Of a stretch of 64,000 nt of DNA, positions 1 to 9,067 are shown in pieces; within the stretch, counting starts at the first letter, position 1, and each line of letters opens with the position of its first letter. The notes beneath the pieces are model-generated. The model was not told the DNA's origin. It worked only from the letters and a program-made list of their open reading frames with translations, and searched no databases. A program made the translations under genes and the position numbers. Source of the stretch: Cryptosporangium minutisporangium. Its GTDB lineage: Bacteria; Actinomycetota; Actinomycetes; Mycobacteriales; Cryptosporangiaceae. Location: NCBI RefSeq assembly GCF_039536245.1, contig NZ_BAAAYN010000017.1, positions 421,725 through 485,724 on the forward strand, given 5' to 3'.

Positions 1-26
1 CGCCGGGCACGGCGGGTCGGGCCGTC

Positions 27-1988
27 GTGGCCGGACGCCACGCCGTGCCCTCACCCGCGGCACCGCCCGCTCCCGGCGGCGACCGGCGGATCGGCGCGAA
101 CGCGCCCACCTGGAGCCCGCCCCAACCGGCCCCGCCGACAGCGGCCCCGCAACCGGCAGCACCTCCAGCCCCGCAGCCGGGACAGTCTCCGGCGGCCACC
201 CAGCCGACGCCGCCGTCGGCGGCACTCGCCCCCGGCCTGAGCCGGCCACACTCCCATCCCCAACCCCGCCCACCGGCCTGGCCCGCGCCCGCACCGCCCC
301 AGACCGCGTTGCCCCAGACCGCGTTGCCCCAGACCGCAGCGCCCCAGGCCGCGGCGCCCGCGCCCACGCCGCGCCCGGCGGTGGCACCCTCGGCCTTCGT
401 GCCCGCAGCAGTCGCGCCCCCAGCGGTGGCGCACCCGGCGGTCGCGCACCCGACCACAGCACCCCACCCACGCCGATCACCCCAGCAACCCCGCCTCCCG
501 GCGGCAACGCGCCCGGCGCTAACGCACCCCCCGGTGACGCACCCCCCGGTGACGCAATCCCCAGTGGCGCACCCCGCGACCACCTACCCCGCCGTAGCGC
601 GCCCGGCGGCCCACCCAGCGACACGCCCAGCAGCGGCACTGTCCGCGGTAGCCACCCCGACCGCCACAGCCCACTCCGCCGCAGCGCGCTCTGCGGCAAC
701 ACCCACAGCCGTCGCCCGCGCCCAGGTCGGCGCAGCCCTCGCCCCCGTCCGTCCGAGGGCCCAGGCCGCGGCCTCCCCGGTCGGATCCCCACCCGAACGA
801 CCCCCCGCTCGAACTCCACTTCCCACACCCCGCCGCGCGTCCGGGCGGATCGGTCCGGTCCACATCGGTCAGATCGCGTGCTGGCAGGCCGTGGTCGCCG
901 GCCTGGTCGCCGGGATCGGCCGCTCGCCAGCGGTCCTGGCGTCGGCTTGCCTCGTGGCGGCGGCCGTTCTCGCGGTCACCGCGACCCGGGTGCAGGGCCG
1001 CTGGACGTACGAGTGGATCGGGTTGGTCACGCGCTACTCCGTGCGGCGACGCCGCTGGTCGGCCGCCCCCGGTCCGGACCCTGCGATCCTCACCGCGGTC
1101 TCCCCCGGCGCCCGCATCGGCCAGATCGAACCCGACGCTCGCGCGGGTCGCCTCGACGCCGACGCCGAGGAGCCGATCGGCGTCGTCACGCACGAGGCGG
1201 GCCTCACCGCGGTCCTCGCGATCGAGCCCACCACCGACCGCAGCGTCCCGCTGCCCGCCCCGCTCGCACTGCTGCCGATGGCCGAGGCCGGCGAGTCACC
1301 GATCACCGCGCAGGCTCTCGTCGAGGTCGTTCCCGCACCGCTGGGCACGCTGGCGGGCACCAGCGTCGAGCAGTCCTACCGGGGCCTGCACGGACGGCCA
1401 CCGCCGGCCCGCCGCCACGGCTGGATCGCCCTGCAGGCCGTTCGGGTACCCGATCGGTCCGACTCCGACGTCCAGGAGCTGGGCACGGCGCTGACCAGTG
1501 CGCTGCGCCGCACCCGCCGTCGCCTGACCAAGGCCGGGCTCGCCACCCGGGTCCTTGACCGGAACGAGCTGGCCGACACGATCGACGAGCTCGGCTCCGA
1601 CCAGCCGGATGCGGAGTACGGCGCCGCTCCGAGCGGCGCGATGGCCGAGGAGTGGGCGCATTGGCGGACTCCCTCGTCCGCGCAGGCGACGCTGTCCGTG
1701 GTCGGCTGGCCGGACCTGTCCGATCCGGTCGCGGCTTCGGCGTTCGACCGCCTTCCGGACGCCGCCGGAGTGCCCACCGTGCTCGCGCTCGGCGTCCGCC
1801 GCGCCGACCGGGGCGTCGAAGTGCAGGCCGTGATCCGGCTGACGGCTGCTACCCGGGCCGACGTCGACCGCGCGGTCGCCTCGGTGCGGGCCAGCGCGGC
1901 CTCCGCGGGGCTGCGGCTCCGCCGGCTGGACGGCGAGCAGGTCCACGGGCTCGCCGCGACGCTGCCGCTGGGGGTGTTCCTCCGATGA
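27..1988 (+). CDS. eccE: Type VII secretion protein EccE, possibly 5'-incomplete
   Basis: EccE is a membrane component of the ESX/type VII secretion complex, sitting at its periphery in mycobacteria. The first roughly 260 residues are an Ala/Pro-rich low-complexity stretch. After this comes the family signature region (RIGPVHIGQIACWQ) running into two hydrophobic segments (about residues 283-320), then WTYEWIGLVTRYSVRRRR and a soluble C-terminal half. The GTG at 27 has no Shine-Dalgarno sequence and the frame is open to the window edge, so the true start may lie upstream; a start inside the Pro-rich part is also possible. The stop overlaps the next gene by ATGA, so the two are translationally coupled. 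The other ecc genes must lie to the left. The assignment rests on the membrane-proximal signature. Confidence 0.8.
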   Translation: MAGRHAVPSPAAPPAPGGDRRIGANAPTWSPPQPAPPTAAPQPAAPPAPQPGQSPAATQPTPPSAALAPGLSRPHSHPQPRPPAWPAPAPPQTALPQTALPQTAAPQAAAPAPTPRPAVAPSAFVPAAVAPPAVAHPAVAHPTTAPHPRRSPQQPRLPAATRPALTHPPVTHPPVTQSPVAHPATTYPAVARPAAHPATRPAAALSAVATPTATAHSAAARSAATPTAVARAQVGAALAPVRPRAQAAASPVGSPPERPPARTPLPTPRRASGRIGPVHIGQIACWQAVVAGLVAGIGRSPAVLASACLVAAAVLAVTATRVQGRWTYEWIGLVTRYSVRRRRWSAAPGPDPAILTAVSPGARIGQIEPDARAGRLDADAEEPIGVVTHEAGLTAVLAIEPTTDRSVPLPAPLALLPMAEAGESPITAQALVEVVPAPLGTLAGTSVEQSYRGLHGRPPPARRHGWIALQAVRVPDRSDSDVQELGTALTSALRRTRRRLTKAGLATRVLDRNELADTIDELGSDQPDAEYGAAPSGAMAEEWAHWRTPSSAQATLSVVGWPDLSDPVAASAFDRLPDAAGVPTVLALGVRRADRGVEVQAVIRLTAATRADVDRAVASVRASAASAGLRLRRLDGEQVHGLAATLPLGVFLR

Positions 1989-2713
1989 GCCGTCGACACC
2001 CGCCACTGGCGGAGCCCCGTCCGACCGGCGCGGAACTCGGCCAGGTGCCGTCCCTGCTCCTCCCGGTCGACGCGGTCGACGCGGTCGACCCGGTCACGCT
2101 CCCACTCCGCGTCGGTGGCGACGGCACCGTGCTCGGCGTCGACCCGCACGGCGCACCGCTCGCAGTGCGGCTGTTCCGCGCGGCACCCACCCGGATCGTC
2201 CTGGTGGGTTCACCCCGCTGCGCGCAGCTGACCGCCTTTCGGACGCTGGCCTCCGGCGCGCAGGTCGTCGTCGGCACCGCACGTCCCCAGACGTGGGCAC
2301 CGCTCGTCGGGGCCGCACCACCGGGCACGGTCGCGGTCCGCCCGGCCGACGCCCCACCCCTCGCCTCCGGACGACGTACTCGGCCGCTCCTCCACATCGA
2401 CGACGCCCCGCCCTACGACACGCCGCCGGAGCTACCAGCAGGGCGATGGACGACGGTCGTCACGCTCCGGGAGGCGCTGACCCACCGGGAAGCCGAGCTG
2501 GTGGAGCACGCCGACCTCGTACTCCTGCAACCCCTCGTGCAAACCGAGGCCGAGGTGCTGGCTTCGGCACTCCGCGTGCCCGGGATCGACCAGCGGTTGG
2601 CGCGGTTGCCCGCCGATGTGCTGACGGTGGCCGACCGGCGCGGCGTCCGCTGGGGACGCCTGTCGGTCACCCCGATCGAGCACCACTCCTTCGGCCCCGC
2701 GCTGCGCCGCTGA
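1985..2713 (+). CDS. Hypothetical protein coupled to eccE
   Basis: A 242-residue soluble protein of unknown function. Its ATG overlaps the eccE stop (ATGA), so it is probably made together with EccE and belongs to the type VII secretion locus. No signal peptide or membrane segment is visible. A stretch near residue 65 (RIVLVGSPRCAQ) resembles a beta-strand/loop start of a nucleotide-binding fold, but no complete P-loop is present. The C-terminus is cut from a short 25-bp tandem repeat that contains the stop codon. I do not recognise a named family; the link to secretion is inferred from position only. Confidence 0.7.
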   Translation: MSRRHPPLAEPRPTGAELGQVPSLLLPVDAVDAVDPVTLPLRVGGDGTVLGVDPHGAPLAVRLFRAAPTRIVLVGSPRCAQLTAFRTLASGAQVVVGTARPQTWAPLVGAAPPGTVAVRPADAPPLASGRRTRPLLHIDDAPPYDTPPELPAGRWTTVVTLREALTHREAELVEHADLVLLQPLVQTEAEVLASALRVPGIDQRLARLPADVLTVADRRGVRWGRLSVTPIEHHSFGPALRR

Positions 2714-2765
2714 CGCAGGCGCCGCACTGCGCCGCTGACGCCGGCCCCGCGCTGTGCCGCCAACG
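2701..2765. repeat. Three 25-bp tandem repeats across a stop codon
   Basis: The 15-mer GCTGCGCCGCTGACG begins at 2701, recurs with one change at 2726, and again more diverged at 2751, giving a 25-bp period. The first copy encodes the last residues and TGA stop of the preceding gene. The repeats fill the gap between convergent genes. Confidence 0.75.
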
Positions 2766-2785
2766 GAGCCTCCGCGCTGATCCAA

Positions 2786-3169
2786 CTAGCGGATCAGGAC
2801 GGTCTCCATCCGAACGCCGGTGAGCTCGTCGCTGCGTACCCGGATCTCGTACACGCCGCGCTCGACCCGCGTGCACCCGAGTCGAGCCGCCACCGCGGCG
2901 TTTCCGCCGGTGTACTCCAAGTGCGCCCACCCGCCCTCGCGAGAGCGCAGCAGGAACGGCTGGTCCCGCCAGGTCGCCACCGGCCGGTCGTACCCGAGCT
3001 GCTCCAGATCGGCCGCGAGCACGATCCGGCGGTACCGCCCCTCCCCGACACGATCGAAGCCGGGCTCCGGCCGATCGGTGTAGAGCCGGATCCACAGCTC
3101 CTCGGTCGTGGGCGCCGGGAACGCCTCGTACTCCTGACCCCGCCAGCGGGCTACGTAGCCGGCCCGCAT
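2786..3169 (-). CDS. Hypothetical protein paired with SseB-domain gene
   Basis: A 127-residue protein beginning MRAGYVARWRGQEYEAF. The start at 3169 is chosen because its ATG overlaps the stop of the upstream SseB-domain gene by 4 nt (ATGA), so the two form a coupled pair. It contains mixed strand-rich sequence (YEAFPAP, WAHLEYTGGNAAVAARLGC, GVYEIRVRSDEL) without signal peptide or membrane segment. I do not recognise the family. The partner gene and the nearby eccE suggest a role linked to type VII secretion, but this is only a contextual inference. Confidence 0.65.
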   Translation of the reverse strand: MRAGYVARWRGQEYEAFPAPTTEELWIRLYTDRPEPGFDRVGEGRYRRIVLAADLEQLGYDRPVATWRDQPFLLRSREGGWAHLEYTGGNAAVAARLGCTRVERGVYEIRVRSDELTGVRMETVLIR

Positions 3170-4014
3170 CAGGCGGCCCGCACCAGCAACCAGCGGCGCT
3201 GGTCGGCGTCGAACACGGCGATCCGCTGTTCCGGACCGCCCGGCGGCAGTCGGTAGATCTCGCTTCCGTGCGGCGGCAGTACGCCGTCCACCTTGTATTC
3301 GCGGATCACCAGCTCGGGGCCGGGCACGAACCCGGTGCCGCGGAACGGCGGCGGTTCCACGACCCACCCGAACATCGCTGCCGCGCCCGCCTCGTCGGCG
3401 CCGCCGTACGGCACCCGGTAGAGGGCCGACCCGACCAGCGCCCACCGCAGCAGGTAGATCGCGCCGTCAGCGTCGCAGACGTCGGTTCCGAGCCCGAGTG
3501 CCGCCAGCAACGCCGCCGGATCGTCCGGCAGCGACGCGTCGGCGAGCCGGTGCGCGAACCCGCTGATCGCCGAGTATTCGCCGGCCAGATAGCCGGTCAC
3601 CTGGTCGAACGTGAGCACCTTCTGCAGCACCGGCCGCTCCGCGTCGACGTCCGGATCCTCCCGCGCCAGCCGCGCGACCGTGCCTGCCTCGAGCAGCAGC
3701 CGGGACTCCAGGCCTGGGTTCACCGCGAGGTGCCAGTGCGGATCCGGCCAGAACGCGGCGAGCTGGAGGAACCCGATCGGCCGGCTCGATTCACCGGCTC
3801 CGGAGCGGCCGAACGCGTCCACCGACGTGAACGCCGGCAACCACGTCCGGCCGTCGACGGTCGCGGTGGCCCACGCCAACGGCGCGGCTCCATCGGCGGT
3901 AGGCGGCGGCACCGGGACGACCAGGTCGGCGTCGCGTAACGCGGCGAGGGCCGGGCCCAACGCGTCCGGATCCGCCGCGGCCGCAGCCAGCAGGTCCTCC
4001 AGCTCCGAGCTCAC
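3169..4014 (-). CDS. SseB-family N-terminal domain protein
   Basis: A 281-residue cytoplasmic protein. The first half fits the SseB N-terminal domain: an acidic/alanine helix, then DADLVVPVPPP, an Ala-rich strand, TWLPAFTSVDAFGR and the FLQLAAFWPDPHWHLAVNPG segment. In actinobacteria such domains are common beside type VII secretion loci, where their role is not established. The C-terminal half (GWVVEPPPFRGTGFVPGPELVIREYKVDG) is less recognisable. Its stop overlaps the start of the downstream gene. The 3' end of a type VII locus lies 1.2 kb away on the opposite strand. Confidence 0.75.
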   Translation of the reverse strand: MSSELEDLLAAAAADPDALGPALAALRDADLVVPVPPPTADGAAPLAWATATVDGRTWLPAFTSVDAFGRSGAGESSRPIGFLQLAAFWPDPHWHLAVNPGLESRLLLEAGTVARLAREDPDVDAERPVLQKVLTFDQVTGYLAGEYSAISGFAHRLADASLPDDPAALLAALGLGTDVCDADGAIYLLRWALVGSALYRVPYGGADEAGAAAMFGWVVEPPPFRGTGFVPGPELVIREYKVDGVLPPHGSEIYRLPPGGPEQRIAVFDADQRRWLLVRAA

Positions 4015-4042
4015 CGTGCCTCCCCCACGACCGCGGACGGAC

Positions 4043-5224
4043 TCAGTCGCAGCCCTGGGTGCTGACCTCCTCGGTGGCCCGCTGGCCGTTGACGGCCGCC
4101 TCGGTCACCTGGTCGACGCTCAGCGCGAAACCGGTGTCCGGGTCGTCGACCGCAGCCGCGAAGACGACGCCGTACACGGTGCCGTCGGCGGCGAGCAGTG
4201 GGCCACCGGAGTTGCCGCTCCGCACCTCGGAGCGCAGCATCAGCACTTCGCGCTGCACCTGGCCGGACTGGTAGATGTTCGGGCCCTTGATCACCCGCTC
4301 GTCGCGGATCCGGGCCGGGGTCGCGGTGTACGGACCGTCCTCCGGATAGCCGACGACGATCGCGTCCGCTCCGCTGACCGCCCGCTGGTTGAACTTCAGC
4401 ACCGGCGCCTCGAGGTCGTCGACCTCCAGAACCGCGACGTCGACGTCCGGGTCGTACCAGACCACCTTCGCCTCGTACGGCTCGCCGAGCACCTCGACCT
4501 TCACTTCGTCGGTGCCGGCGATCACGTGGGCGTTGGTCATCACGCGGTTCTGTGCGTAGACGAAGCCGGTGCCCTCCAGCCGCCGGTCACAGGACGACGC
4601 TTGGCCGATCACCTTGACCACGGACGCCTGCGCGTTCTTGACCGTGGGGGACCCTGCCAGCGCGCTGTCCGGCGCCGGGACGTCCCGCACCTCGGTCGGC
4701 GTCAGCGGCCCCAGCACCTGCGGGAATTCGCCCTGCTCGACGACCTCACCGAAGCGCTGGTAGAGCTGGCGCACCGCGTCCGGAACCGCGTTGTTGACCG
4801 CGTCGATCACCACCGAGCGCCGGACCTGACCGGCCAGCCACGGCGACGAGGACGACGCCAGCGGCGTCGCCACCATCCAGGAGACGAGCAGCAGCGCGAT
4901 GACCGAGACGATCGACCCGCCGAAACCGTCGACCACCCGCAGACCGGAGGAGCGCATGCTGGCCCGCACCCGGCTCCCGATCGCCACCGCGAGGACCTGA
5001 CCGATCAACGCACAGCCGAACGCCACCGCCAGGGCGGTCGCCACCCGGCTGGTTTGGCTCGTGAACTGGTTCGCGATGACCGGAGCTAACTGGACGCCGA
5101 ACAGCGCGCCTCCGAAGAACCCGACGAACGACAACGCCCCGACGACGAAACCCTGGCGGTATCCGCTCACTGCGAAACCGATGATTCCGACGACGAGAGC
5201 GAGGTCGAGGAGGCTTCCGTCCAC
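4043..5224 (-). CDS. marP: MarP-like membrane serine protease (CvpA + trypsin)
   Basis: A 393-residue membrane protease. An N-terminal CvpA-like domain with four hydrophobic segments (within residues 5-125) anchors an extracytoplasmic chymotrypsin-fold domain. The triad is visible: His233 (TNAHVIAG), Asp262 (DPDVDVAVLE) and Ser339 (RSGNSGGPL). Cys212 and Cys392 are placed like the disulfide pair of M. tuberculosis MarP (Rv3671c), a protease needed for survival in acid through cleavage of cell-wall hydrolases. Length and spacing fit the family closely. In Mycobacterium it sits downstream of crp, nth, a thioredoxin and a nudix gene; the same order is seen here with a cupredoxin gene inserted. 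Confidence 0.93.
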   Translation of the reverse strand: MDGSLLDLALVVGIIGFAVSGYRQGFVVGALSFVGFFGGALFGVQLAPVIANQFTSQTSRVATALAVAFGCALIGQVLAVAIGSRVRASMRSSGLRVVDGFGGSIVSVIALLLVSWMVATPLASSSSPWLAGQVRRSVVIDAVNNAVPDAVRQLYQRFGEVVEQGEFPQVLGPLTPTEVRDVPAPDSALAGSPTVKNAQASVVKVIGQASSCDRRLEGTGFVYAQNRVMTNAHVIAGTDEVKVEVLGEPYEAKVVWYDPDVDVAVLEVDDLEAPVLKFNQRAVSGADAIVVGYPEDGPYTATPARIRDERVIKGPNIYQSGQVQREVLMLRSEVRSGNSGGPLLAADGTVYGVVFAAAVDDPDTGFALSVDQVTEAAVNGQRATEEVSTQGCD

Positions 5225-5260
5225 TCGAGGTCCTTCCGGTCAGGTGCGTCGCGGGGGCAT

Positions 5261-5353
5261 TGAGACTTGTTCAGGTCCGGCCCACTGCGGTTGATCTCCG
5301 CAGATCATGAGCCCAGAGGAGCGAAGGGGCGAACCGAGCCTGAATAAGCCTCA
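5261..5353. repeat. Long imperfect inverted repeat between cupredoxin gene and marP
   Basis: TGAGACTTGTTCAGG (5261-5275) pairs with CCTGAATAAGCCTCA (5339-5353) apart from two positions that could wobble, enclosing about 63 bp. Inside is a smaller perfect hairpin, CTGCGG / CCGCAG (5285-5303). It lies just past the cupredoxin stop on the minus strand and could end or attenuate that transcript before marP. Confidence 0.5.
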
Positions 5354-5355
5354 TC

Positions 5356-5823
5356 TCAACTGACGTCGATCACACCGACCATGTTCGACGTGAGGTGGAA
5401 CGTACAGACGAAGTCATAGCGTCCGCGACTGAGCGTGACCTCGATCGACCGTTCCTGGTCCTTGGAGACCAGGCCGGTGTTGATCTTGACCGGGCGGACC
5501 TCCAGATCATGGGGCGTTCCGCCGGTCGTGCGCAGTGTGATGCGCAACTTGCCGGGCTTCGCCTTGATAACCGACGGTTCGTAACGGAGTTGATCGTCTC
5601 CGGTGACGGTGATCTCCTGCATTCCGTTCGCGCCGACGGTCGCGCTCGCCATGGTCGTCGGCGATTCGCTCGGGTCACCGGCGGGTCCGCCGCCGGAGCA
5701 CGCGCCGACAGCGAGCACGGAGAGCAGAGCGGAGGCGACCGGTACGGCGACGGCCACGAGGGGCCCAGCCGCCCCATGGCGTCGAGACGAGAACACACGG
5801 CCACCGTAGCTGGCCGGTCCCAA
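5356..5823 (-). CDS. Cupredoxin-domain lipoprotein
   Basis: A secreted, lipid-anchored copper-binding protein. The N-terminus has a basic stretch, a hydrophobic core and the lipobox LAVGAC, followed by a Ser/Pro/Gly linker and a plastocyanin-like domain. The type I copper ligands can be seen: a His in GGTPHDLE and the terminal C-x2-H-x4-M motif in FVCTFHLTSNM. It may act as a periplasmic electron carrier or copper chaperone. The longest frame starts with TTG at 5823; a GTG at 5796 gives a shorter signal peptide and is equally acceptable. It lies 7 bp after a nudix gene and is the odd member of an otherwise conserved block. Confidence 0.8.
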   Translation of the reverse strand: MGPASYGGRVFSSRRHGAAGPLVAVAVPVASALLSVLAVGACSGGGPAGDPSESPTTMASATVGANGMQEITVTGDDQLRYEPSVIKAKPGKLRITLRTTGGTPHDLEVRPVKINTGLVSKDQERSIEVTLSRGRYDFVCTFHLTSNMVGVIDVS

Positions 5824-5829
5824 CCCTCG

Positions 5830-6564
5830 TCAGCGCACCGCGTCCGGCGGCTGCGTCCGCCGGGCCAGCGCCAGGTCCTCGGCGGGCAGGTCGCGCATGT
5901 TGTGGCGGTTCCACGGTTGGGACCACCCGGCGAGGTCGAGGACGAACGAGATGAGCCCGGCGGTGAAGCCCCAGACGAACATGTCGCTGACGCCGAAGCC
6001 GGGGCCGAGCACGCCGCTGGGGTGCCGGACCCGGAACCGGTTGTCGGGGTTGACCAGGTCGGCGAGCGGCACCCGAGCCACGGTCGCGACCTCTGCCGGA
6101 TCGGCGGGACCGACCGGATGCGGTCGTTCCCACCAGCCGAGCACACCGGTCACGATGAAGCCCGAAACCGGGATGAGCACCGGTGGCAGCTCACCGATCA
6201 CGCGTACGGAGCCCGGGTCGAGCCCGACCTCCTCGTTCGCCTCCCGCAGCGCGGTGCCGACCGGACCGTCGTCATCGGGGTCGGTCGCACCACCGGGGAA
6301 CGCCGGCTGTCCGGCGTGCGCCCGCAGGGTGGCCGCCCGCTGCAGCAACAGGACGTCAGGGCCGTGCTCACCCTCGCCGAACAGGATCAGGACCGCGGAC
6401 GGACGTCCGCCGCCGTCCGGTGGCGGGACGAACCGGGAGATCTGCTCGCTGCGGACCTGCGGCAGCGACTCCACCAATCGGTGCAGCCACGGCGGCAGCG
6501 CGTCCGCGCCGGGTTCGGGGTGGCCGGGCGTGTCGGGCCCCACGGACCAGGTCGCCCCGCTCAC
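5830..6564 (-). CDS. Nudix hydrolase, CoA pyrophosphatase type
   Basis: A 244-residue nudix enzyme. The segment LLLQRAATLRAHAGQPAFPGG matches the UPF0035 signature that precedes the nudix box in coenzyme A diphosphatases (NudL/CoAse), and it is followed by TALREANEEVGLDP, the REUXEEXGU core with its metal-binding glutamates. Likely reaction: hydrolysis of CoA or its derivatives to phosphopantetheine and ADP; substrate is inferred. The GTG at 6564 is the start. The equivalent mycobacterial gene (Rv3672c) has the same neighbours. Confidence 0.85.
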   Translation of the reverse strand: MSGATWSVGPDTPGHPEPGADALPPWLHRLVESLPQVRSEQISRFVPPPDGGGRPSAVLILFGEGEHGPDVLLLQRAATLRAHAGQPAFPGGATDPDDDGPVGTALREANEEVGLDPGSVRVIGELPPVLIPVSGFIVTGVLGWWERPHPVGPADPAEVATVARVPLADLVNPDNRFRVRHPSGVLGPGFGVSDMFVWGFTAGLISFVLDLAGWSQPWNRHNMRDLPAEDLALARRTQPPDAVR

Positions 6565-6672
6565 ACCGGTACCGCTTCTCGCGTCGTCACCAGACCAGCG
6601 TGCACTCCACGCTCACGTTCGCACAGTCGCCGACGTGTCACCACGAACGAGAAAACCGCGCGGCGGCCGACG

Positions 6673-7269
6673 TCATTCCACCTTCACGCCGAGATATCGG
6701 CTGACCAACGCAGTCAGGGTCGCGTCGGTGAGCGGCGCGCCGCGATAGACGTGGACGACTTCGCCGTCCGCGGCGACGAACACGGTCACGGGCAGCGCGT
6801 TCACGCCCAGCGCCTTGCGCACCCGCTGGTCCCGGTCGTAGACGTTGGCGAACGTGACGTCCAGGTCACCGGCGGCGGCGACCGCGCGCCGGGCGTCGTC
6901 GGCCGTGTTGACCCCGAGCACGGCCAGGCGGCTACCTGCCGCTCGTGCCAGCCGGACGAACGACGGCATCTCCGCACCGCACGGCGGGCACCACGATCCC
7001 CACAGGTTGAGTACCAGCGGACGCCCGGTCGGAGCGCCGACCCTGACCGAGGTGCCGCTCCCGTCCATGCAAGGCAATGCGGTGACGCCTGCGAGCGGAC
7101 TGTCGGCGGGTGGCTCCCCGGCGCCGGTCGGGCAGGCCGCGAACCCGCTGTTCCGGAACGAAGCCGGCGTCGACGACGCGACCGCGGGGTCGTCGACGTC
7201 CCCACCACCGCACGCGGCCACCAGCGTGAGCAGAGCCGCCGCGGCGAACAGCCGGAGCCGTCCGCTCAC
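6673..7269 (-). CDS. TlpA/ResA-like thioredoxin-fold lipoprotein
   Basis: A membrane-anchored extracytoplasmic thiol-disulfide oxidoreductase of about 198 residues. Starting at GTG 7269 gives a clean lipoprotein signal with lipobox LVAAC (lipidated Cys20). The thioredoxin domain carries WCPPC (Cys94, Cys97) and the cis-Pro strand ALPVTVFV. Two further cysteines ([14 protein letters not shown]) lie before the active site. The start overlaps the nth stop as GTGA, so it is coupled to nth. Homologues (Rv3673c) are linked to cytochrome maturation or oxidative protein folding; the actual substrate is not evident. Confidence 0.87.
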   Translation of the reverse strand: MSGRLRLFAAAALLTLVAACGGGDVDDPAVASSTPASFRNSGFAACPTGAGEPPADSPLAGVTALPCMDGSGTSVRVGAPTGRPLVLNLWGSWCPPCGAEMPSFVRLARAAGSRLAVLGVNTADDARRAVAAAGDLDVTFANVYDRDQRVRKALGVNALPVTVFVAADGEVVHVYRGAPLTDATLTALVSRYLGVKVE

Positions 7270-8000
7270 GCCCCGACCAACGCGGCCAGCTCGTCGACCC
7301 GAGGGCCCTTGAGCAGCTTCACCGCTGTCGGCAGGTCGGTCGGGCCGGTGCCGTACGCGGGGCACAGGGGCGCCAGCGTGCACGCTCCGCAGGCGGGTTT
7401 GCGAGCGTGGCAGACACGTCGGCCGTGGAAGATCAGCCGATGGGAGAGCATCGTCCAGTCTTTGCGAGGGAACAGGTCGCCGACGATCTGCTCGACCTTG
7501 ACCGGATCTTCCTCGGCGGTCCAGCCGAACCGCCGCACGAGACGCCCGAAGTGCGTGTCGACAGTGATGCCCGGAATCCCGAACGCGTTGCCGAGGACGA
7601 CGTTCGCGGTCTTGCGCCCGATGCCCGGTAGCGTGACCAGCTCCGCCAGCGTCCGGGGCAGCTCACCGTCGAACCGCTCGACCAGAGCTTGGCCCAGTCC
7701 GATCAGCGAGGTCGTCTTCGCCCGGAAGAAGCCGGTCGGCTTGAGGATCGTCTCCAACTCGGTGCGGTCGGCACCGGCGTAGTCCTCGGCCGTCCGGTAC
7801 TTCGCGAACAACGTCGGCGTGGTCAGGTTGACCCGGACGTCGGTTGTCTGCGCCGACAGGATCGTGGCGACCGCGAGCTCCAGCGGCGTGGTGAAATCCA
7901 GTTCGCAATGCGCGTCGGGGTGGGTCTCGGTGAGGATCCGGTGCATCCGGCGGGCCCGGCGCTTCAACGCGAGCGGGCTCTCCACGGCGGCGACTGTCAC
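7266..8000 (-). CDS. nth: Endonuclease III (DNA glycosylase/AP lyase)
   Basis: Base-excision repair enzyme that removes oxidised pyrimidines and cleaves the abasic site. All hallmarks are present in 244 residues: the helix-hairpin-helix [14 protein letters not shown] with catalytic Lys130, Asp148 in [10 protein letters not shown], and a C-terminal 4Fe-4S loop Cys197-x6-Cys-x2-Cys-x5-Cys213. The GTG at 8000 is preferred over one at 8018, because the latter falls inside the stem of a terminator-like hairpin. It is the first gene of a coupled unit with the TlpA-like gene. Confidence 0.95.
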   Translation of the reverse strand: MTVAAVESPLALKRRARRMHRILTETHPDAHCELDFTTPLELAVATILSAQTTDVRVNLTTPTLFAKYRTAEDYAGADRTELETILKPTGFFRAKTTSLIGLGQALVERFDGELPRTLAELVTLPGIGRKTANVVLGNAFGIPGITVDTHFGRLVRRFGWTAEEDPVKVEQIVGDLFPRKDWTMLSHRLIFHGRRVCHARKPACGACTLAPLCPAYGTGPTDLPTAVKLLKGPRVDELAALVGA

Positions 8001-8009
8001 GCCGAAAGA

Positions 8010-8063
8010 GTAGGCCACGCTCCGGCGGTCCCGCTCTCGCGTGGGCGAGGGAGCGTGGCCTAC
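8010..8063. terminator. Perfect 14-bp inverted repeat over the kinase stop
   Basis: GTAGGCCACGCTCC (8010-8023) and GGAGCGTGGCCTAC (8050-8063) are exact reverse complements with a 26-nt loop. On the minus strand the upstream stem begins within the kinase stop codon and the downstream stem ends about 10 nt before the nth start, so it can end or attenuate kinase transcription before nth. There is no U-tract. Confidence 0.7.
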
Positions 8064-9067
8064 GTACTTCCTCCGGCAGGCGGGCGCAGCCGCGGGAGGC
8101 GAGCGGTGGGCTGGTCGGCCACGTCGTGGTCGGCTCCGGGCGCACCCGGGTCGGCGAGCCGCTCCGGTGCGCTGCCGAGCGCGGCTCGCTGGGCCCGCAG
8201 CGCGTCCCGCAGCGCCCCGGCGGTGGGGAGCCGGTTCTCCGGCTCCCGGGCCATCCCGGCGCGTAGCACCGCGACCACCGAGTCCGGCACGCCGGGGATC
8301 CTCGGGATCGGCGCGGAGTGCAGCGCCGCGATCTCGCCGTCGGTGAGGCTCCCCGCCCCGGCCGGCCAGCGCGGCGGACGGCCGGTGAGGAGCGCGTAGA
8401 GCGTCGCGGACAAGCCGTACACGTCCACCGCAGGCGTCGGACGGCGCGACCAGAACATCTCCGGCGCCGCGTACGCCGGGGTGAGCAGCTCCAGCGTCGT
8501 CGTCGACTCGGTGGTCGGGTCGTACCGGGCCGCGAGCCCGAAGTCGGCCAGCTCCGGATGCCCGTACCGGTCGTAGAGCACGTTGGCGGGCTTCACGTCC
8601 CGATGCACGACACCGACCCGGTGCGCGGCCGCCAAAGCGTCCGCGATCGCCACCCCGACGTCGAGCACCTGGGTCAGCGGCATCGAGCCGTGCTGACGCA
8701 GGTAGTCGGCGAGCGATCCGGCCGGGCAGAGTTCCATGACCAGGTACGCGCGGCCGTCGGCGGTGATCCCGGCGTCGTGGATGTCGATCACGTTCGGATG
8801 ACCGGAGACCTGCCCCGCCGCACGCACCTCGGCGCGGAATCGGGCCCGGTCCGCCTCGTCGAGCAGCACACGGTGGTCGATCTTCACCGCGACCTCGCGG
8901 CCGATCGACTCCTGAAGTGCCCGGTACACCGTGGAGAATCCGCCGCTGCCCAACACGGACAGGATCGTGAACCCCGGGACCGGGGCGGCACCCTCCACCC
9001 GGCCTCCCGTCGACGCGCTGCCCGGCGGCGCAGCCACCGACCATCGAAGCCACAGCCTACGGTGCAC
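8060..9067 (-). CDS. PknB-like Ser/Thr protein kinase, no membrane anchor
   Basis: A 335-residue Hanks-type kinase. Visible motifs: glycine loop [14 protein letters not shown] lysine, HRDVKPANV catalytic loop, ADFGLA metal site, YAAPE and [20 protein letters not shown]. The tail after the kinase domain is short and polar, with no membrane segment, so it should be cytosolic. The domain is clearly related to the second kinase at 10,170-12,098 (shared GHPNV, YLVMELC, HRDVKP.N and LTPAYA.PE), suggesting duplication around crp. The start is GTG 9067; another GTG at 9037 is possible. Substrates are unknown. Confidence 0.9.
   Translation of the reverse strand: MHRRLWLRWSVAAPPGSASTGGRVEGAAPVPGFTILSVLGSGGFSTVYRALQESIGREVAVKIDHRVLLDEADRARFRAEVRAAGQVSGHPNVIDIHDAGITADGRAYLVMELCPAGSLADYLRQHGSMPLTQVLDVGVAIADALAAAHRVGVVHRDVKPANVLYDRYGHPELADFGLAARYDPTTESTTTLELLTPAYAAPEMFWSRRPTPAVDVYGLSATLYALLTGRPPRWPAGAGSLTDGEIAALHSAPIPRIPGVPDSVVAVLRAGMAREPENRLPTAGALRDALRAQRAALGSAPERLADPGAPGADHDVADQPTARLPRLRPPAGGST

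Noticed and set aside
51-467. Minus-strand Arg/Gly-rich frame opposite eccE
   Set aside because: Shadow of the Pro/Ala-rich coding strand; composition is what the complement of such a sequence gives, with no ribosome site.
5395-7782. 795-codon plus-strand frame over cupredoxin, nudix, tlpA and nth
   Set aside because: Runs antisense to four recognisable genes; Arg-rich and without any domain.
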